A program made the translations under genes and the position numbers. Under the pieces are notes generated by a model. The model searched no databases, was not told the origin of the DNA, and saw only the letters and a program-made list of their open reading frames with translations. 64,000 nucleotides of DNA from an uncultured Selenomonadales bacterium (lineage in GTDB: Bacteria; Bacillota; Negativicutes; Selenomonadales; Selenomonadaceae), in contig CALFJB010000063.1 in the NCBI GenBank assembly GCA_937877565.1, forward strand, positions 1-64,000, given 5' to 3'. Positions 1-8,274 of the stretch are shown piece by piece (within the stretch, counting starts at the first letter, position 1; each line of letters opens with the position of its first letter).

Positions 1-2278
1 CGTAGGAAATATTATTGTAGAAAATTAAATCAGTAGTTGCGCCGCTGTCGTCTGTGAACGTTAAAACTTTATCTTTTGCACCTTTGATTGAAATTGTACC
101 GTCCGCAGTTGTTAAAATTACGTCAGAACCTTTGACTGAAGACTTTTTAACGTCAGCAAAATTAATCTGAATTTTATCTTCGCCAACTTTATAATCAGTG
201 ATTAAATCGTTGCCGCCGTTGTAAACAAAAATATCTTTGCCTGCGCCGCCGGTTAATGTGTTTTTACCAATTCCGCCAAAAATTGTATCTGCGCCTTTGC
301 CGCCTTTCAAGGAATTATTATCTGCCGTTCCAACAATGCTGATATTTTTAGAAAGTGCGGAAGCATTTAATTTCGTAACGCTTGAAAGATATTCACTTAA
401 ATCTATTTCAGTACCTTTAAATTTCGTTGACGCGGTTAATACCGTGCGTTTGGCGTCGTAACTTAAACCGGTTTCAAGGGGCGCGTAGGAAATATTACTG
501 TAGAAAATTAAATCAGTAGTTGCGCCGCTGTCGTCTGTAAATGTCACGACTTTATCTTTTGCGCCTTTGATTGAAATTGTACCTTGAGCAGTTGTTAAAA
601 TCACGTCAGAACTTTTTACTGAAGTTTTTGTAACGTCGGCAAGATTAAGCTGAATTTTATCTTCGCTAGGTTTGTAATCAGTGATTAAATCGTTTCCGCC
701 CGCGTACACAAAAATATCTTTACCTGCGCCGCCCGCCAATGTATCGTTGCCTTTTCCGCCATTGATTGTATCTGCGCCTTTGCCACCTTTTATTGAATCG
801 TCTGAATCACTGCCAAAAATAGTAACGGCTTGCGAAATTGCAGCAGCGTTTATCGTCTTTACATCTTCATAATCAGCAGCATTTATTGATTTGCCGGTAA
901 ATTTTGCTGACGCAGTTAAAACCGAATTCTTAATTGAAATACCAACAGGTAATGTATCAGCGGGAGTGGTATCTTCAGGTGTTGTTTCTGCGGCAAGTGT
1001 ACCTTCAATATTAACCGAAATATTAGCCGCGTCTTTTAACAAGATTGAACCACTTCCAACGCTAACTTTTAAATCCTTGCCGCTTTTTACCGTTGAATAT
1101 TTTGAACCTGTAATTTGAAGTGTATCGTCAGCGTTAAAACCGTAAATAGTATCGTTGCCGTCGCCGTTTGCATACTGAATCAAGTTATTTGAACCTTCAC
1201 TCGCAACAGAAATTAAATCGTTACCTGCTCCACCGTTTATAGTGACGTTGTAAGTAGAGTTGTAAATGCTATCCTTGCCTTGACCGCCTCTTATTTCTGA
1301 ATTATAGCCGGTAAGGTTTTCAATCAGATCATCGCCTGCTCCGCCGTCCATTATCAATTCAAAACTAATTCCACTATTTTTTATAGTGTCATTTCCGTCT
1401 CCGCCACTTATGCTACAATAGGCACTGTCGCTAATAATTAAATCATTGCCCGCGCCGCCGTCGATTGTAACAATGGCATCGTGATTATCAATAGAATCGT
1501 TACCATCTCCGCTGTTGATTGTTACATTATTAACTCTATTGGCAACAGTGTCGTTACCTGCGCCTGCATCAACCGTAACGGATTTTAAAGAAGATCCTGT
1601 TGAGTTCATATCGTATATATCTATAAAGTCATTTCCTGCACCGCTATTGATAGATACATTTGAAACAGGCTTAACACTAACACCCATATTCGTACCTGTA
1701 CCGGTATAAATATATTCGGTATGCACATCAATAGTATCGTTACCATTTCCGCCAATAATTGTAACATTAGAGCCTGTACTTGTAATGCTGTCATCTTTTG
1801 AAGTTCCGTTAATTACAGTGTTACTTTTAGAATTGTCAATGTATTCTCCCGAAATACTTAACGTTCCTTCAATGCCATATACCATTGCATTTTCTTTCGC
1901 CGCATCTTTCAGTAAAATTGAACCATTGCCGACGTTTACTTTTATATCGTCGCCACTTTTTACGCTGGTATATTTTGCTCCCTCAATAGATAATCTGTAT
2001 ATATGATAAACATAATCGTCGTTAGACAATCCATAAATAGTATCGTTACCGTCGCCGTTCTTATATATTATTGCATAACCCGTATTATTAGCTGGAATTG
2101 AAATTAAATCATTACCTTTGCCGCCTTCAATCGTCATGCTAGACGCCGTCAATAAATTGTTAGAATTTGTAATGGTGTCATTGCCGTCTCCGCCATTTAC
2201 CCAAAGATATTGAGCATGACCTAACAAATTTATTTTGTCATTACCTGCGCCGCCATTGATTGAAAGATACTGATAATT
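1..2278 (-). CDS. RTX-repeat protein, main body (partial, runs off window)
   Basis: This frame is open from the stop at 2279-2281 down to the left edge, in the same frame as the short coding segment upstream of that stop. It encodes many glycine-aspartate nonapeptides of the GGxGxDxI type (GGAGNDKI, GGDGNDTI, GGKGNDLI), the calcium-binding beta-roll repeats of RTX proteins. Toward the left edge the repeats give way to longer modules of about 161 residues that end in ATTDLIFY and ISYAP. RTX proteins are normally secreted by type I systems and act at the cell surface as adhesins, enzymes or toxins; no catalytic domain is visible here, and the C-terminus lies outside the window. I see no independent start with a ribosome binding site after the stop, so this body is expressed only by readthrough, by reversion of the stop, or not at all. 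Function beyond repeat type is unknown. Confidence 0.75.
2..960 (-). repeat. 483-bp tandem repeat inside the RTX gene
   Basis: Sequence from position 2 onward recurs from position 485 onward with few substitutions over at least 200 bp: both start gtaggaaatatta and both carry the aaattaaatcagtagttgcg block. The offset of 483 bp is 161 codons, so the reading frame is kept and the protein has tandem 161-residue modules. The true number of copies cannot be known because the array runs off the left edge. Confidence 0.8.
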
Positions 2279-2611
2279 TTATTGATAAGTTCCGTTCACT
2301 ATGCTGGAAATATTATTACCACGACCATAATTGTCTATTGTATCGTCACCATCGCCGCCGTCGATTGTTACGAGGGGAGCGGTATTAACGATAGAGTCAT
2401 TGCCTGCGCCGCCGTTAAGCACAGCAGAATATCCTTGCGTGTAATTCGATAATGTATCGTAGTCGCCACCACTTGCACCGCCGACATTATAAATGGAATC
2501 ATTACCGGCACCTGCGTTGACGGTTGCACGAGAACCATAATTGTAAATTATGTCTGCCGCCGAAGTTCCCGTTACGATACTATCTGCCGTTTGATTAGAA
2601 TAGTTAGCCAA
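2279..2611 (-). CDS. N-terminal segment of the RTX-repeat protein, ends at in-frame TAA
   Basis: A 110-codon segment starts at a TTG preceded by AAGGGAG about 9 nt upstream. Its product begins MANYSNQTADSIVTGTSAAD and already contains RTX nonapeptides (NAGAGNDSI, GGAGNDSI, GGDGDDTI). There is no signal peptide, as expected for a type I secretion substrate with a C-terminal signal. The frame is interrupted by a TAA at 2279-2281 but continues in the same frame with further RTX repeats, so this is the 5' part of a larger gene rather than a complete protein. The stop could be a real nonsense mutation, a read-through site or a base error. The gene has its own near-consensus promoter with a homopolymeric G tract. 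Confidence 0.75.
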   Translation of the reverse strand: MANYSNQTADSIVTGTSAADIIYNYGSRATVNAGAGNDSIYNVGGASGGDYDTLSNYTQGYSAVLNGGAGNDSIVNTAPLVTIDGGDGDDTIDNYGRGNNISSIVNGTYQ

Positions 2612-2660
2612 AATAATCGTCTCCCTTCAAACAATCCTTAAAATTCTACTACTTCAGTAT

Positions 2661-2691
2661 ATTATACCCCCCCCCCATTTATGTTTGTCAA
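2661..2691 (-). promoter_or_regulatory. Promoter of the RTX gene with poly-G spacer
   Basis: On the minus strand a perfect -35 TTGACA (2691-2686) and a perfect -10 TATAAT (2666-2661) are separated by 19 bp. Ten of those spacer bases are an uninterrupted G run (2676-2667) that abuts the -10. The optimal sigma-70 spacer is 17 bp, so loss of one or two G residues would be expected to raise promoter strength. This is the arrangement known from phase-variable promoters such as Neisseria porA. Confidence 0.8.
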
Positions 2692-2724
2692 GTTATATTT
2701 CTAATTTTTAATCAAATTTTAATA

Positions 2725-2753
2725 AATAAAAAAAGCCCGTCCGTAGACGAGCT
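2725..2753 (-). terminator. Rho-independent terminator after ribBA
   Basis: Minus strand: an 8-bp stem AGCTCGTC / GACGGGCT (one G-T pair) with loop TACG, followed by seven T residues. It begins 13 nt after the ribBA stop codon. Confidence 0.85.
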
Positions 2754-2766
2754 AAAATCTTTAAAA

Positions 2767-3972
2767 TTATTTTTTATCAGTATCGAAAATGTGTCCCATT
2801 TTAGTTTTTTTGACGGTTAAATATTTTGAATCAAATTTTGTAGGCGGCATAACTATTGGCACGCGTTCAGTAATTTTTAAGCCGTAACCTTCAAGACCGG
2901 CGCGTTTGGCAGGATTGTTTGTCATAAGCCGAATCGAAGTTAAACCTAAATCTGAAAGAATTTGTGCGCCAATTCCATAATCGCGCAAGTCAGGTTTAAA
3001 GCCCAAAAGTACATTCGCCTCAACTGTATCTTTGCCGCCGTCCTGCAAAACGTAAGCACGAATTTTATTTGCAAGTCCAATTCCGCGCCCTTCCTGCCGC
3101 ATATAAAGGACAACGCCGCAACCTTCCTGCTCAATTTTTTTCAGCGCAGTTTGCAGTTGATCGCCACAATCACAACGCAGGGAGCCGAGTGCGTCACCTG
3201 TCAAGCACTCTGAATGAACGCGCACCAAAACATTTTCTTTGCCTGCAACTTCGCCTTTGACAATCGCCAAATGACATTTGCCGTCAATCGAACTTTCATA
3301 CGCCTTCAATCTGAAATGTCCGTACTTTGAGGGAAAATCTGCATCTGCTACAAGTTTTACAAATTTTTCTGTGCGGTGGCGATATTCAATCAAGGCGCGT
3401 ACCGTGATAATATTCAAGCCGTGATTTTCGGCGAACTGCTTTAATTTTTCAGTGCGCATCATATGTCCGTCATCGTCCATAATTTCACAACATAAACCGG
3501 CGGGATAAAAACCGGCAAGCCGCGCTAAATCTGTTGTAGTTTCGGTGTGACCTGCGCGACGAAGTACGCCGCCTTCAACACTGCGTAAAGGGAAGACGTG
3601 ACCGGGACGGCGAAAACTTGACGCCTTTGCATTTTTATCAAGCAAAAGTTTAATCGTGTGGCAACGTTCATAAGCCGAAATTCCCGTTTCAGTGTCCCAG
3701 CCGTCGATTGAAACAGTAAAAGCCGTTTCGTGATTGTCGGTGTTGCGATTAACCATTTGCCCAATTTCCAATTCGTCAAGGCGTTTGCCGTCAATCGGCG
3801 TACAGATTAAGCCTTTAGCGTAGGTTGCCATAAAATTAATTTGCTCCGGCGTCACAGTTTCAGCCGCACAAATTATATCGCCTTCGTTTTCGCGGTCTTC
3901 GTCGTCAATAACCACAATCATTTTGCCATTTTTTATATCGTCAATCGCCTGCTCAATCGTCGCAAATTCCAT
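2767..3972 (-). CDS. ribBA: Bifunctional 3,4-DHBP synthase / GTP cyclohydrolase II
   Basis: Cytosolic enzyme that starts both branches of riboflavin synthesis: ribulose 5-phosphate to 3,4-dihydroxy-2-butanone 4-phosphate, and GTP ring opening. The 401-residue length is normal. The N-terminal half (about 1-200) has DDEDRENEGD and the RRAGHTETTTDL block of DHBP synthases; the C-terminal half (about 205-401) has the zinc cysteines in HSECLTGDALGSLRCDCGD and the RQEGRGIGL motif of GTP cyclohydrolase II. The ATG shares its A with the TAA of the upstream AlkD-like gene, so the two are probably translationally coupled. A terminator follows. ribD and ribH are not in the window; ribE lies about 1.4 kb upstream in the same orientation. 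Confidence 0.97.
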   Translation of the reverse strand: MEFATIEQAIDDIKNGKMIVVIDDEDRENEGDIICAAETVTPEQINFMATYAKGLICTPIDGKRLDELEIGQMVNRNTDNHETAFTVSIDGWDTETGISAYERCHTIKLLLDKNAKASSFRRPGHVFPLRSVEGGVLRRAGHTETTTDLARLAGFYPAGLCCEIMDDDGHMMRTEKLKQFAENHGLNIITVRALIEYRHRTEKFVKLVADADFPSKYGHFRLKAYESSIDGKCHLAIVKGEVAGKENVLVRVHSECLTGDALGSLRCDCGDQLQTALKKIEQEGCGVVLYMRQEGRGIGLANKIRAYVLQDGGKDTVEANVLLGFKPDLRDYGIGAQILSDLGLTSIRLMTNNPAKRAGLEGYGLKITERVPIVMPPTKFDSKYLTVKKTKMGHIFDTDKK

Positions 3973-4667
3973 TACCAGTTCCCCCTGCGAAGAGTTTTCA
4001 AATATTCTTTCCGCTTCTTCGGGATACGGGTACTTTCAAGAGCTTTTTGAATTGTTTTAGTGTGAATTTTGGGGTAAATTAATCTGTCATTCAGCAAAAT
4101 AATTGTCTCGTCGTAATGCTTTATTAAAGCATCCACAAAGAACCACGCCGCCGCCATTTCAACATAATAATCATCTGATTGAATTCCTTGAATCCATTTC
4201 AAATATTTTTTGTCAAAATTTTTGTCCAGATAAAATTTTCTAAGCATTGAAATTGCAAAGCGCACGGTATAAGTTGCATCGCTAGCCAGCCAAATTTTTA
4301 TTTCTTGAATAAGTTTATCTGTGTGCTGTGAAAAAATCTTCGGTATAAATGAATCGCAAACCGCCCAATTATCCACGTATGGCAAAAATTTTTTTACCTC
4401 TTTGATACATTCGTTGTAATCTTCCATTGCCGAAATTATTTTTACGTGAATTAAATTTTCTTCAAAATACTTGTGCGGCAACTGTTTAATAAATTCCGCC
4501 TTCGATTCATCGTCAAAAAATTCTTTCGCAAATTCAAGGAGTTGCGCCGAACGTATACCAATAATTTTTTCTTGGTCGATATTCGGTAAAATTTGTGCTT
4601 GTGAATTTTGATAGTTAAGGTCTTGCATAGCAAGTAATTTCTTTTGAAGTTCCTTTAAGTTTGACAT
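3972..4667 (-). CDS. AlkD-like DNA alkylation repair protein
   Basis: A 231-residue protein resembling the HEAT-repeat DNA glycosylase family (AlkD / COG4912), which removes 3- and 7-alkylated purines. It is helical throughout, with the family-typical DNWAVCD segment near residues 98-104 and a basic C-terminus (IPKKRKEYLKTLRRGNW). Its stop overlaps the ribBA start as TAATG. It sits between a VapBC-like pair and ribBA, inside what looks like a riboflavin operon, so it was probably inserted there. Assignment rests on recognised family pattern; activity is inferred. Confidence 0.8.
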   Translation of the reverse strand: MSNLKELQKKLLAMQDLNYQNSQAQILPNIDQEKIIGIRSAQLLEFAKEFFDDESKAEFIKQLPHKYFEENLIHVKIISAMEDYNECIKEVKKFLPYVDNWAVCDSFIPKIFSQHTDKLIQEIKIWLASDATYTVRFAISMLRKFYLDKNFDKKYLKWIQGIQSDDYYVEMAAAWFFVDALIKHYDETIILLNDRLIYPKIHTKTIQKALESTRIPKKRKEYLKTLRRGNW

Positions 4668-4673
4668 TTTAAT

Positions 4674-5084
4674 TTAAATCTCCCTCCAATTAATAAGTTT
4701 TAAACCTTCGACGCGCTCAAAATGTTTGGCGTTCGCCGTTATCAAAGTACAATCGTTTACAATCGCAATGGCGGCAATAAAAATATCATTGTCTTCAATT
4801 TGCTTGCCTTTGTGAAGTTGCACGTAAATTTCAATGGCTTTTTCGATTGTTTTATAGTTATCTTTATCCAAAGTCAAATGTGGTAAGTTATTGTTAATCT
4901 CAAGAAAATTTCTCAAAAAATTAAATTTACTGGCTGCTTTCAAGCCGCGTACCACTTCATAATAGACGATTGAACAAATATAAATCTTGGAATTTTCCTG
5001 CAATGCCTTATTGAAATTTTTTTGAACAATTTCATTATTACGCAAAATTTCACTTACAATATTTGTATCGAGAGAATATTTCAT
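4674..5084 (-). CDS. PIN-domain toxin, VapC-like
   Basis: A 136-residue PIN ribonuclease domain. Acidic residues expected to hold magnesium are visible: D6 in SLDTN, E in YYEVVRG, D in EDNDIFIAA and a last acidic/polar set around ITANAKHFERV. VapC toxins usually cleave tRNA or rRNA and are held inactive by their antitoxin. The start codon overlaps the stop of the upstream small gene (TAATG), the classic antitoxin-toxin arrangement. Confidence 0.87.
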   Translation of the reverse strand: MKYSLDTNIVSEILRNNEIVQKNFNKALQENSKIYICSIVYYEVVRGLKAASKFNFLRNFLEINNNLPHLTLDKDNYKTIEKAIEIYVQLHKGKQIEDNDIFIAAIAIVNDCTLITANAKHFERVEGLKLINWREI

Positions 5085-5314
5085 TACATCGCTACCTTTC
5101 TTGCATCCATTTCTGCGATATATTCCGCAAATTCGTCGGCGTCTTTTTGTTCTTCCGGCGTTAAAGGTCTGTTAATCAATTCCAATAAAGTTTTTTTATG
5201 AGCCTCATATTCTTCGGGCGTTTCTTCATCTTGAACATTTAATTTAGTTTTCAATGTGTCAATGTCGGCTTGCATTTTTGTAAGCATTGAAATAATTTTT
5301 TCTTCGTTCGTCAT
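5084..5314 (-). CDS. Probable antitoxin partner of the PIN toxin
   Basis: A 76-residue acidic, helical protein (MTNEEKIISML...) directly upstream of the PIN gene and overlapping it by one base. I chose the ATG at 5314 because AAAGGAGGG lies about 7 nt upstream; an ATG 18 nt earlier would put the Shine-Dalgarno inside the gene. The N-terminal half (residues 1-30) could form a coiled coil. I recognise no standard DNA-binding fold, so the antitoxin role is inferred from position, size and coupling. Confidence 0.7.
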   Translation of the reverse strand: MTNEEKIISMLTKMQADIDTLKTKLNVQDEETPEEYEAHKKTLLELINRPLTPEEQKDADEFAEYIAEMDARKVAM

Positions 5315-5361
5315 TGTTATCCCTCCTTTCATTACAAATTTTAGATGTTATTAAGCATCAG

Positions 5362-5985
5362 CTAAAAGCCGTTTTCAAGTAAAAAATCTTTCGTAATTTC
5401 CGGCGCAGTTTTGAAATTCATCAGCCGTTCAATATACTTTGCTAAAATATCAGTTTCAATATTTACGACACTGCCCACGCGCTTAAAATTAAAATTGGTA
5501 ACTGCGCGAGTGTGCGGAATCATCGACACGCTAAAATCATTTGCGCCCGCGTCAACAACCGTTAAACTGATTCCATCAAGTGCTACCGAACCTTTGGCGG
5601 CAATTTGTTTCAGCAAAAAATTTTCAGCCGAAATTGTTATAAAAATGGCGTTGCCGTCCGTGCGAATGTTGGTAATTTTTCCTACGCCGTCAATGTGTCC
5701 GCTTACAATGTGTCCGCCGAATCTGTCGCCAACTTTCATTGCGCGTTCAAGATTTACCGCGCCGCCAATATTCAAATTTTCCAGCGAAGTACGCCGCAAA
5801 GTTTCCGGCATTACGTCAGCCGCAAAATAATTTTCTGCAAAATCCGTAACTGTCAAGCAAATTCCGTTGGTACAAATGCTGTCGCCAATTTTTATATCGC
5901 CCAAAACTTTCGCGCAGGTTATTTCAATTCGCCCGCCGTTCAAACTTTTCAGCTTGCCGGTTTCTTCAATTATTCCGGTAAACAT
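5362..5985 (-). CDS. ribE: Riboflavin synthase, alpha chain
   Basis: Dismutates two 6,7-dimethyl-8-ribityllumazine to riboflavin. The 207-residue protein starts MFTGIIEETG, the signature of the family, and contains two homologous lumazine-binding barrels (about 1-95 and 96-190). The second begins after GGHIVSGHIDG. The ATG has GAGGTGG upstream. It lies 9 bp after a small secreted-protein gene and before the VapBC-like pair, in the same direction as ribBA. Half of an FMN riboswitch lies upstream of the secreted-protein gene, which suggests that the operon was once under FMN control. Confidence 0.96.
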   Translation of the reverse strand: MFTGIIEETGKLKSLNGGRIEITCAKVLGDIKIGDSICTNGICLTVTDFAENYFAADVMPETLRRTSLENLNIGGAVNLERAMKVGDRFGGHIVSGHIDGVGKITNIRTDGNAIFITISAENFLLKQIAAKGSVALDGISLTVVDAGANDFSVSMIPHTRAVTNFNFKRVGSVVNIETDILAKYIERLMNFKTAPEITKDFLLENGF

Positions 5986-5994
5986 TTCACCACC

Positions 5995-6669
5995 TCAATA
6001 TTTAATCTGTTCAACGCTGAACCATTGCGCCGCGTCATTCCATTTCAAAATAATTTCGCCTTCAATGTCTGAAGTACCTTCCCAGTGCCAGCGGCGGTAC
6101 GGAATTATAATTTTTTCGCCGTCGCAAATTGGCTTATCGTAAAAAATACTTCCGTCCATTTTGTAACCGTCATTGCCGCCAAAATAAATTTCGCTGATTT
6201 TTTTGCTGTCAATATAATTTTGCCACGCGCCATTTTTAACGCCAATTATATTTAAATGTGTCGTGCAATAATTATGATAGAAAACGTACAGCGTTAAATT
6301 TTCGTCGCTGTCAATTTTAAAAATATCCTTGAAAGACATATCCGACGCCAAAACATAATTGCCGCGCCCGCCAAGTCTGATTGAGTGTAAATAATCATCG
6401 TCGTTGAAGTCGTAGTCGCAGAAAAGTTTGTCCCAACGCGCAACGCCTTTAGCATAAGTTTTTAGCGGCGTACCGTCGTTTAAAAATTGTCCTTCCTCAA
6501 TTTGCGCCACGCCGGAATTTTCATTTGCGCCGGTAATTATAAAACCGTTGTAAGGCGATTGTACCGGAAAACCAATTTGCCCAATTTGTACAGATTGAGA
6601 AAATTGCATTGCTGCCGCCGAATTTGAAATTATCAAAGTTGCAACCATTGCGCCCAAAATTTTTTTCAT
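5995..6669 (-). CDS. Secreted protein of unknown function
   Basis: A 224-residue protein with a clear signal peptide (MKKILGAMVATLIISNSAAA, cleavage near A-A-A). The mature part is rich in aromatic and acidic residues (CDYDFNDDDY, WHWEGTSDIEGE) with no motif I recognise. ATG preceded by AAGGAGG. It is the first gene after the FMN-riboswitch-like leader and terminator, and ends 9 bp before ribE, so it is probably co-transcribed with ribE. A flavin link is possible but unsupported by sequence. Confidence 0.8.
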   Translation of the reverse strand: MKKILGAMVATLIISNSAAAMQFSQSVQIGQIGFPVQSPYNGFIITGANENSGVAQIEEGQFLNDGTPLKTYAKGVARWDKLFCDYDFNDDDYLHSIRLGGRGNYVLASDMSFKDIFKIDSDENLTLYVFYHNYCTTHLNIIGVKNGAWQNYIDSKKISEIYFGGNDGYKMDGSIFYDKPICDGEKIIIPYRRWHWEGTSDIEGEIILKWNDAAQWFSVEQIKY

Positions 6670-6686
6670 AAAACCTCCTTAAAACT

Positions 6687-6718
6687 AAAAAACCGCTCGA
6701 AATAGAAACTTCGGGCGG
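6687..6718 (-). terminator. Intrinsic terminator in the leader of the ribE transcription unit
   Basis: Minus strand: stem CCGCCCGAA / TTCGAGCGG (one mismatch) with a 7-8 nt loop, followed by six T residues. It lies between the FMN-riboswitch-like segment and the AAGGAGG of the next gene, which is the place of an expression platform. Confidence 0.8.
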
Positions 6719-6740
6719 AAATTTTTACCTGAACAAATAA

Positions 6741-6794
6741 ACCTCTTTTTCATCCGGACTTTAACCGTCGGTGGAGAATTTAACTCCGCCCAAG
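6741..6794 (-). promoter_or_regulatory. 3' half of an FMN riboswitch (RFN element), 5' half missing
   Basis: Minus-strand sequence 6794-6751 reads GGGCGGAG TTAAATT CTCC ACCGACGG TTAAAG TCCGGATG. This matches the conserved 3' half of the RFN element, including the ACCGACNGT and GTCYGGATG blocks. The conserved 5' half (GGGCAGGGTGAAATTCCC GACCGGCGGT) is not found upstream; there the coding sequence of a PTS IIA-like gene ends at 6807. The element therefore looks truncated, with its terminator still in place. Confidence 0.72.
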
Positions 6795-6806
6795 AGTTTT
6801 TTGATT

Positions 6807-7163
6807 TTAATAGAAAACAATCATATCGCCTTCACGAAGTCTCGGGATAACGGGACCTTTAACGGCGATTTGACCGGGCATATTTGCTTGACCGTTTACA
6901 ACAACCGTACAATGTCCGCCTTCGCGCAAATTTTTATTTACGGTTGCTCCAACTTTTTCAACTATAAAATCAGTGTTACCAACCCGCATTCTGTCGCCCG
7001 GTACAACATCTTCAGTAAGTTCTGCAACCGTGTGCTGTACGACCATATCAGCCAAGTTTGGGCGCAAATTTTCATCCATTAAAATAAAACTTTTGTTGCT
7101 GTACAAAAATGTGCGTGCGTCTTTACCGACTGCCGTTACTCTAACTTCGTACTTAGCTTCCAC
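6807..7163 (-). CDS. PTS glucitol/sorbitol IIA-like protein
   Basis: A 118-residue protein resembling the sorbitol-specific PTS IIA domain (PF03829 type), with conserved elements VVQHTVAEL near the N-terminal third (candidate phosphorylated His), VGNTDFIVEKVG, NLREGGHCTVVV and a C-terminal REGDMIVFY. The GTG at 7163 is chosen because GGAGG lies 9 nt upstream; the TTG nine bases earlier is adjacent to the Shine-Dalgarno. No IIB, IIC or sorbitol dehydrogenase gene is nearby, so it is an orphan and may serve a regulatory role. Its 3' end lies where the missing half of the FMN riboswitch would be expected. Confidence 0.72.
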   Translation of the reverse strand: MEAKYEVRVTAVGKDARTFLYSNKSFILMDENLRPNLADMVVQHTVAELTEDVVPGDRMRVGNTDFIVEKVGATVNKNLREGGHCTVVVNGQANMPGQIAVKGPVIPRLREGDMIVFY

Positions 7164-7192
7164 AGAAATCAACCTCCTTTTTTGTTAAGTGT

Positions 7193-7222
7193 ATAATATC
7201 ATAATGAACGGAAATATTACAA
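7193..7222 (-). promoter_or_regulatory. Promoter of the PTS IIA-like gene
   Basis: Minus strand -35 TTGTAA (7222-7217), 18-bp spacer, -10 TATTAT (7198-7193), about 30 bp upstream of the GTG start. The rest of the divergent region to 7360 holds the forward -10 TATAAT at 7326-7331 for the LPP20 gene and AT-rich sequence with nothing else that I recognise. Confidence 0.6.
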
Positions 7223-7360
7223 GAAAAATTTTTTTTTAATATCAGTTTTCTTGCATTTCACAAATCAAACTTTAAAAAATTTTTATCTGCGGGAAAAAAA
7301 TCTAACCCGTTTTTAATATTGGTGGTATAATATCAAGAAAAATTCAAGGAGGAAACGACA

Positions 7361-8182
7361 ATGAAAATCAAATTTAGTTTTTTTGGACTTTTGATAGCGG
7401 CGTTGGTCATTTGCATCGGACTTAGCGCAGAAGCCGCGCCGGTTGGTACAGATTGGAACACGCAAAAAATCACTGTTATTGGTACAGGTATACCAACAAC
7501 AGGAACTTATGGCGCACAGGCTAGAATTATGGCGCGTCTTGCGGCAAAAGCCGACGCTTACCGGCAATTAGCAGAAATAGTTCAAGGTGTTCAAGTTGAC
7601 GCAAATACAACCGTTGAAATGGCAATGGTAAAATCTGAAACTGTAAAATTGAGCGTAAACGCAGTCATCAGAGGCGCAAAAATTGTTGCTGAAAATGTTA
7701 CAAGTGATGGCGCGTATGAAGTTACAATGGAACTTCCAATTTTCGGTGCAAGTGGCGGACTTGCTGAAACTGTTTTAGAGCGTCCTACTTACGTTGAACC
7801 TTTTCCCGAACCTCAAACTCAAAGAATTGAAACAACTGTTACAGTGAAAGTTAGCGGCGGTTACACCGGCTTAATTATCGACTGCAGAGGTTTTCGCCTT
7901 AATCCTGTTATGAGTCCCGTTATCAAAAATGCTCGCGGCGAAAAAATTTACGGGCATAAAAATTTAGACTACGATAAAGTTATTGAATACGGTATGGCTA
8001 CTTACGCTGATAATATGAATCAAGCTTATCGCGCAGGCTCCAATCCCTTAGTTATTACAGCTATCAATGTTGAAGACTTCAATGCAAATCCTGTTGTAAG
8101 TATGCAAGACGCCGAAAGAATTTTAAGCGAAAATCAAATTTCTAAATTCCTTGAAGATACAGCGGTGGTTTTCCTTTATTAA
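7361..8182 (+). CDS. LPP20-family secreted/envelope protein
   Basis: A 273-residue exported protein with a signal peptide (MKIKFSFFGLLIAALVICIG...AEA-AP). Residues about 40-125 (GTGIPTTGTYGAQARIMARLAAKADAYRQLAEIVQGV) match the LPP20 domain found in envelope and flagellum-associated lipoproteins of diderms. There is no lipobox cysteine at the cleavage site, so it is probably periplasmic rather than lipid-anchored. The C-terminal half is not recognised. ATG with AAGGAGG upstream; monocistronic, with a TATAAT -10 at 7326-7331 and a terminator after the gene. Confidence 0.8.
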   Translation: MKIKFSFFGLLIAALVICIGLSAEAAPVGTDWNTQKITVIGTGIPTTGTYGAQARIMARLAAKADAYRQLAEIVQGVQVDANTTVEMAMVKSETVKLSVNAVIRGAKIVAENVTSDGAYEVTMELPIFGASGGLAETVLERPTYVEPFPEPQTQRIETTVTVKVSGGYTGLIIDCRGFRLNPVMSPVIKNARGEKIYGHKNLDYDKVIEYGMATYADNMNQAYRAGSNPLVITAINVEDFNANPVVSMQDAERILSENQISKFLEDTAVVFLY

Positions 8183-8203
8183 TATTCGTTAAAATTTCAA
8201 AAA

Positions 8204-8236
8204 AATTTCCCCAGTCATTTGATTGGGGAATTTTTT
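8204..8236 (+). terminator. Terminator after the LPP20-family gene
   Basis: Stem AATTTCCCC / GGGGAATTT region with central loop agtcatttgatt, followed by six T residues, 22 nt after the stop codon. Confidence 0.85.
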
Positions 8237-8274
8237 AGTTTTTGATATTCTTTTTAATATTTATTTTTTAAATA

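Noticed and set aside
237..2006. Several plus-strand open frames with proline- and alanine-rich products
   Set aside because: They are the complement of the RTX repeats; the minus-strand frame has the glycine-aspartate repeats and a good promoter and start.
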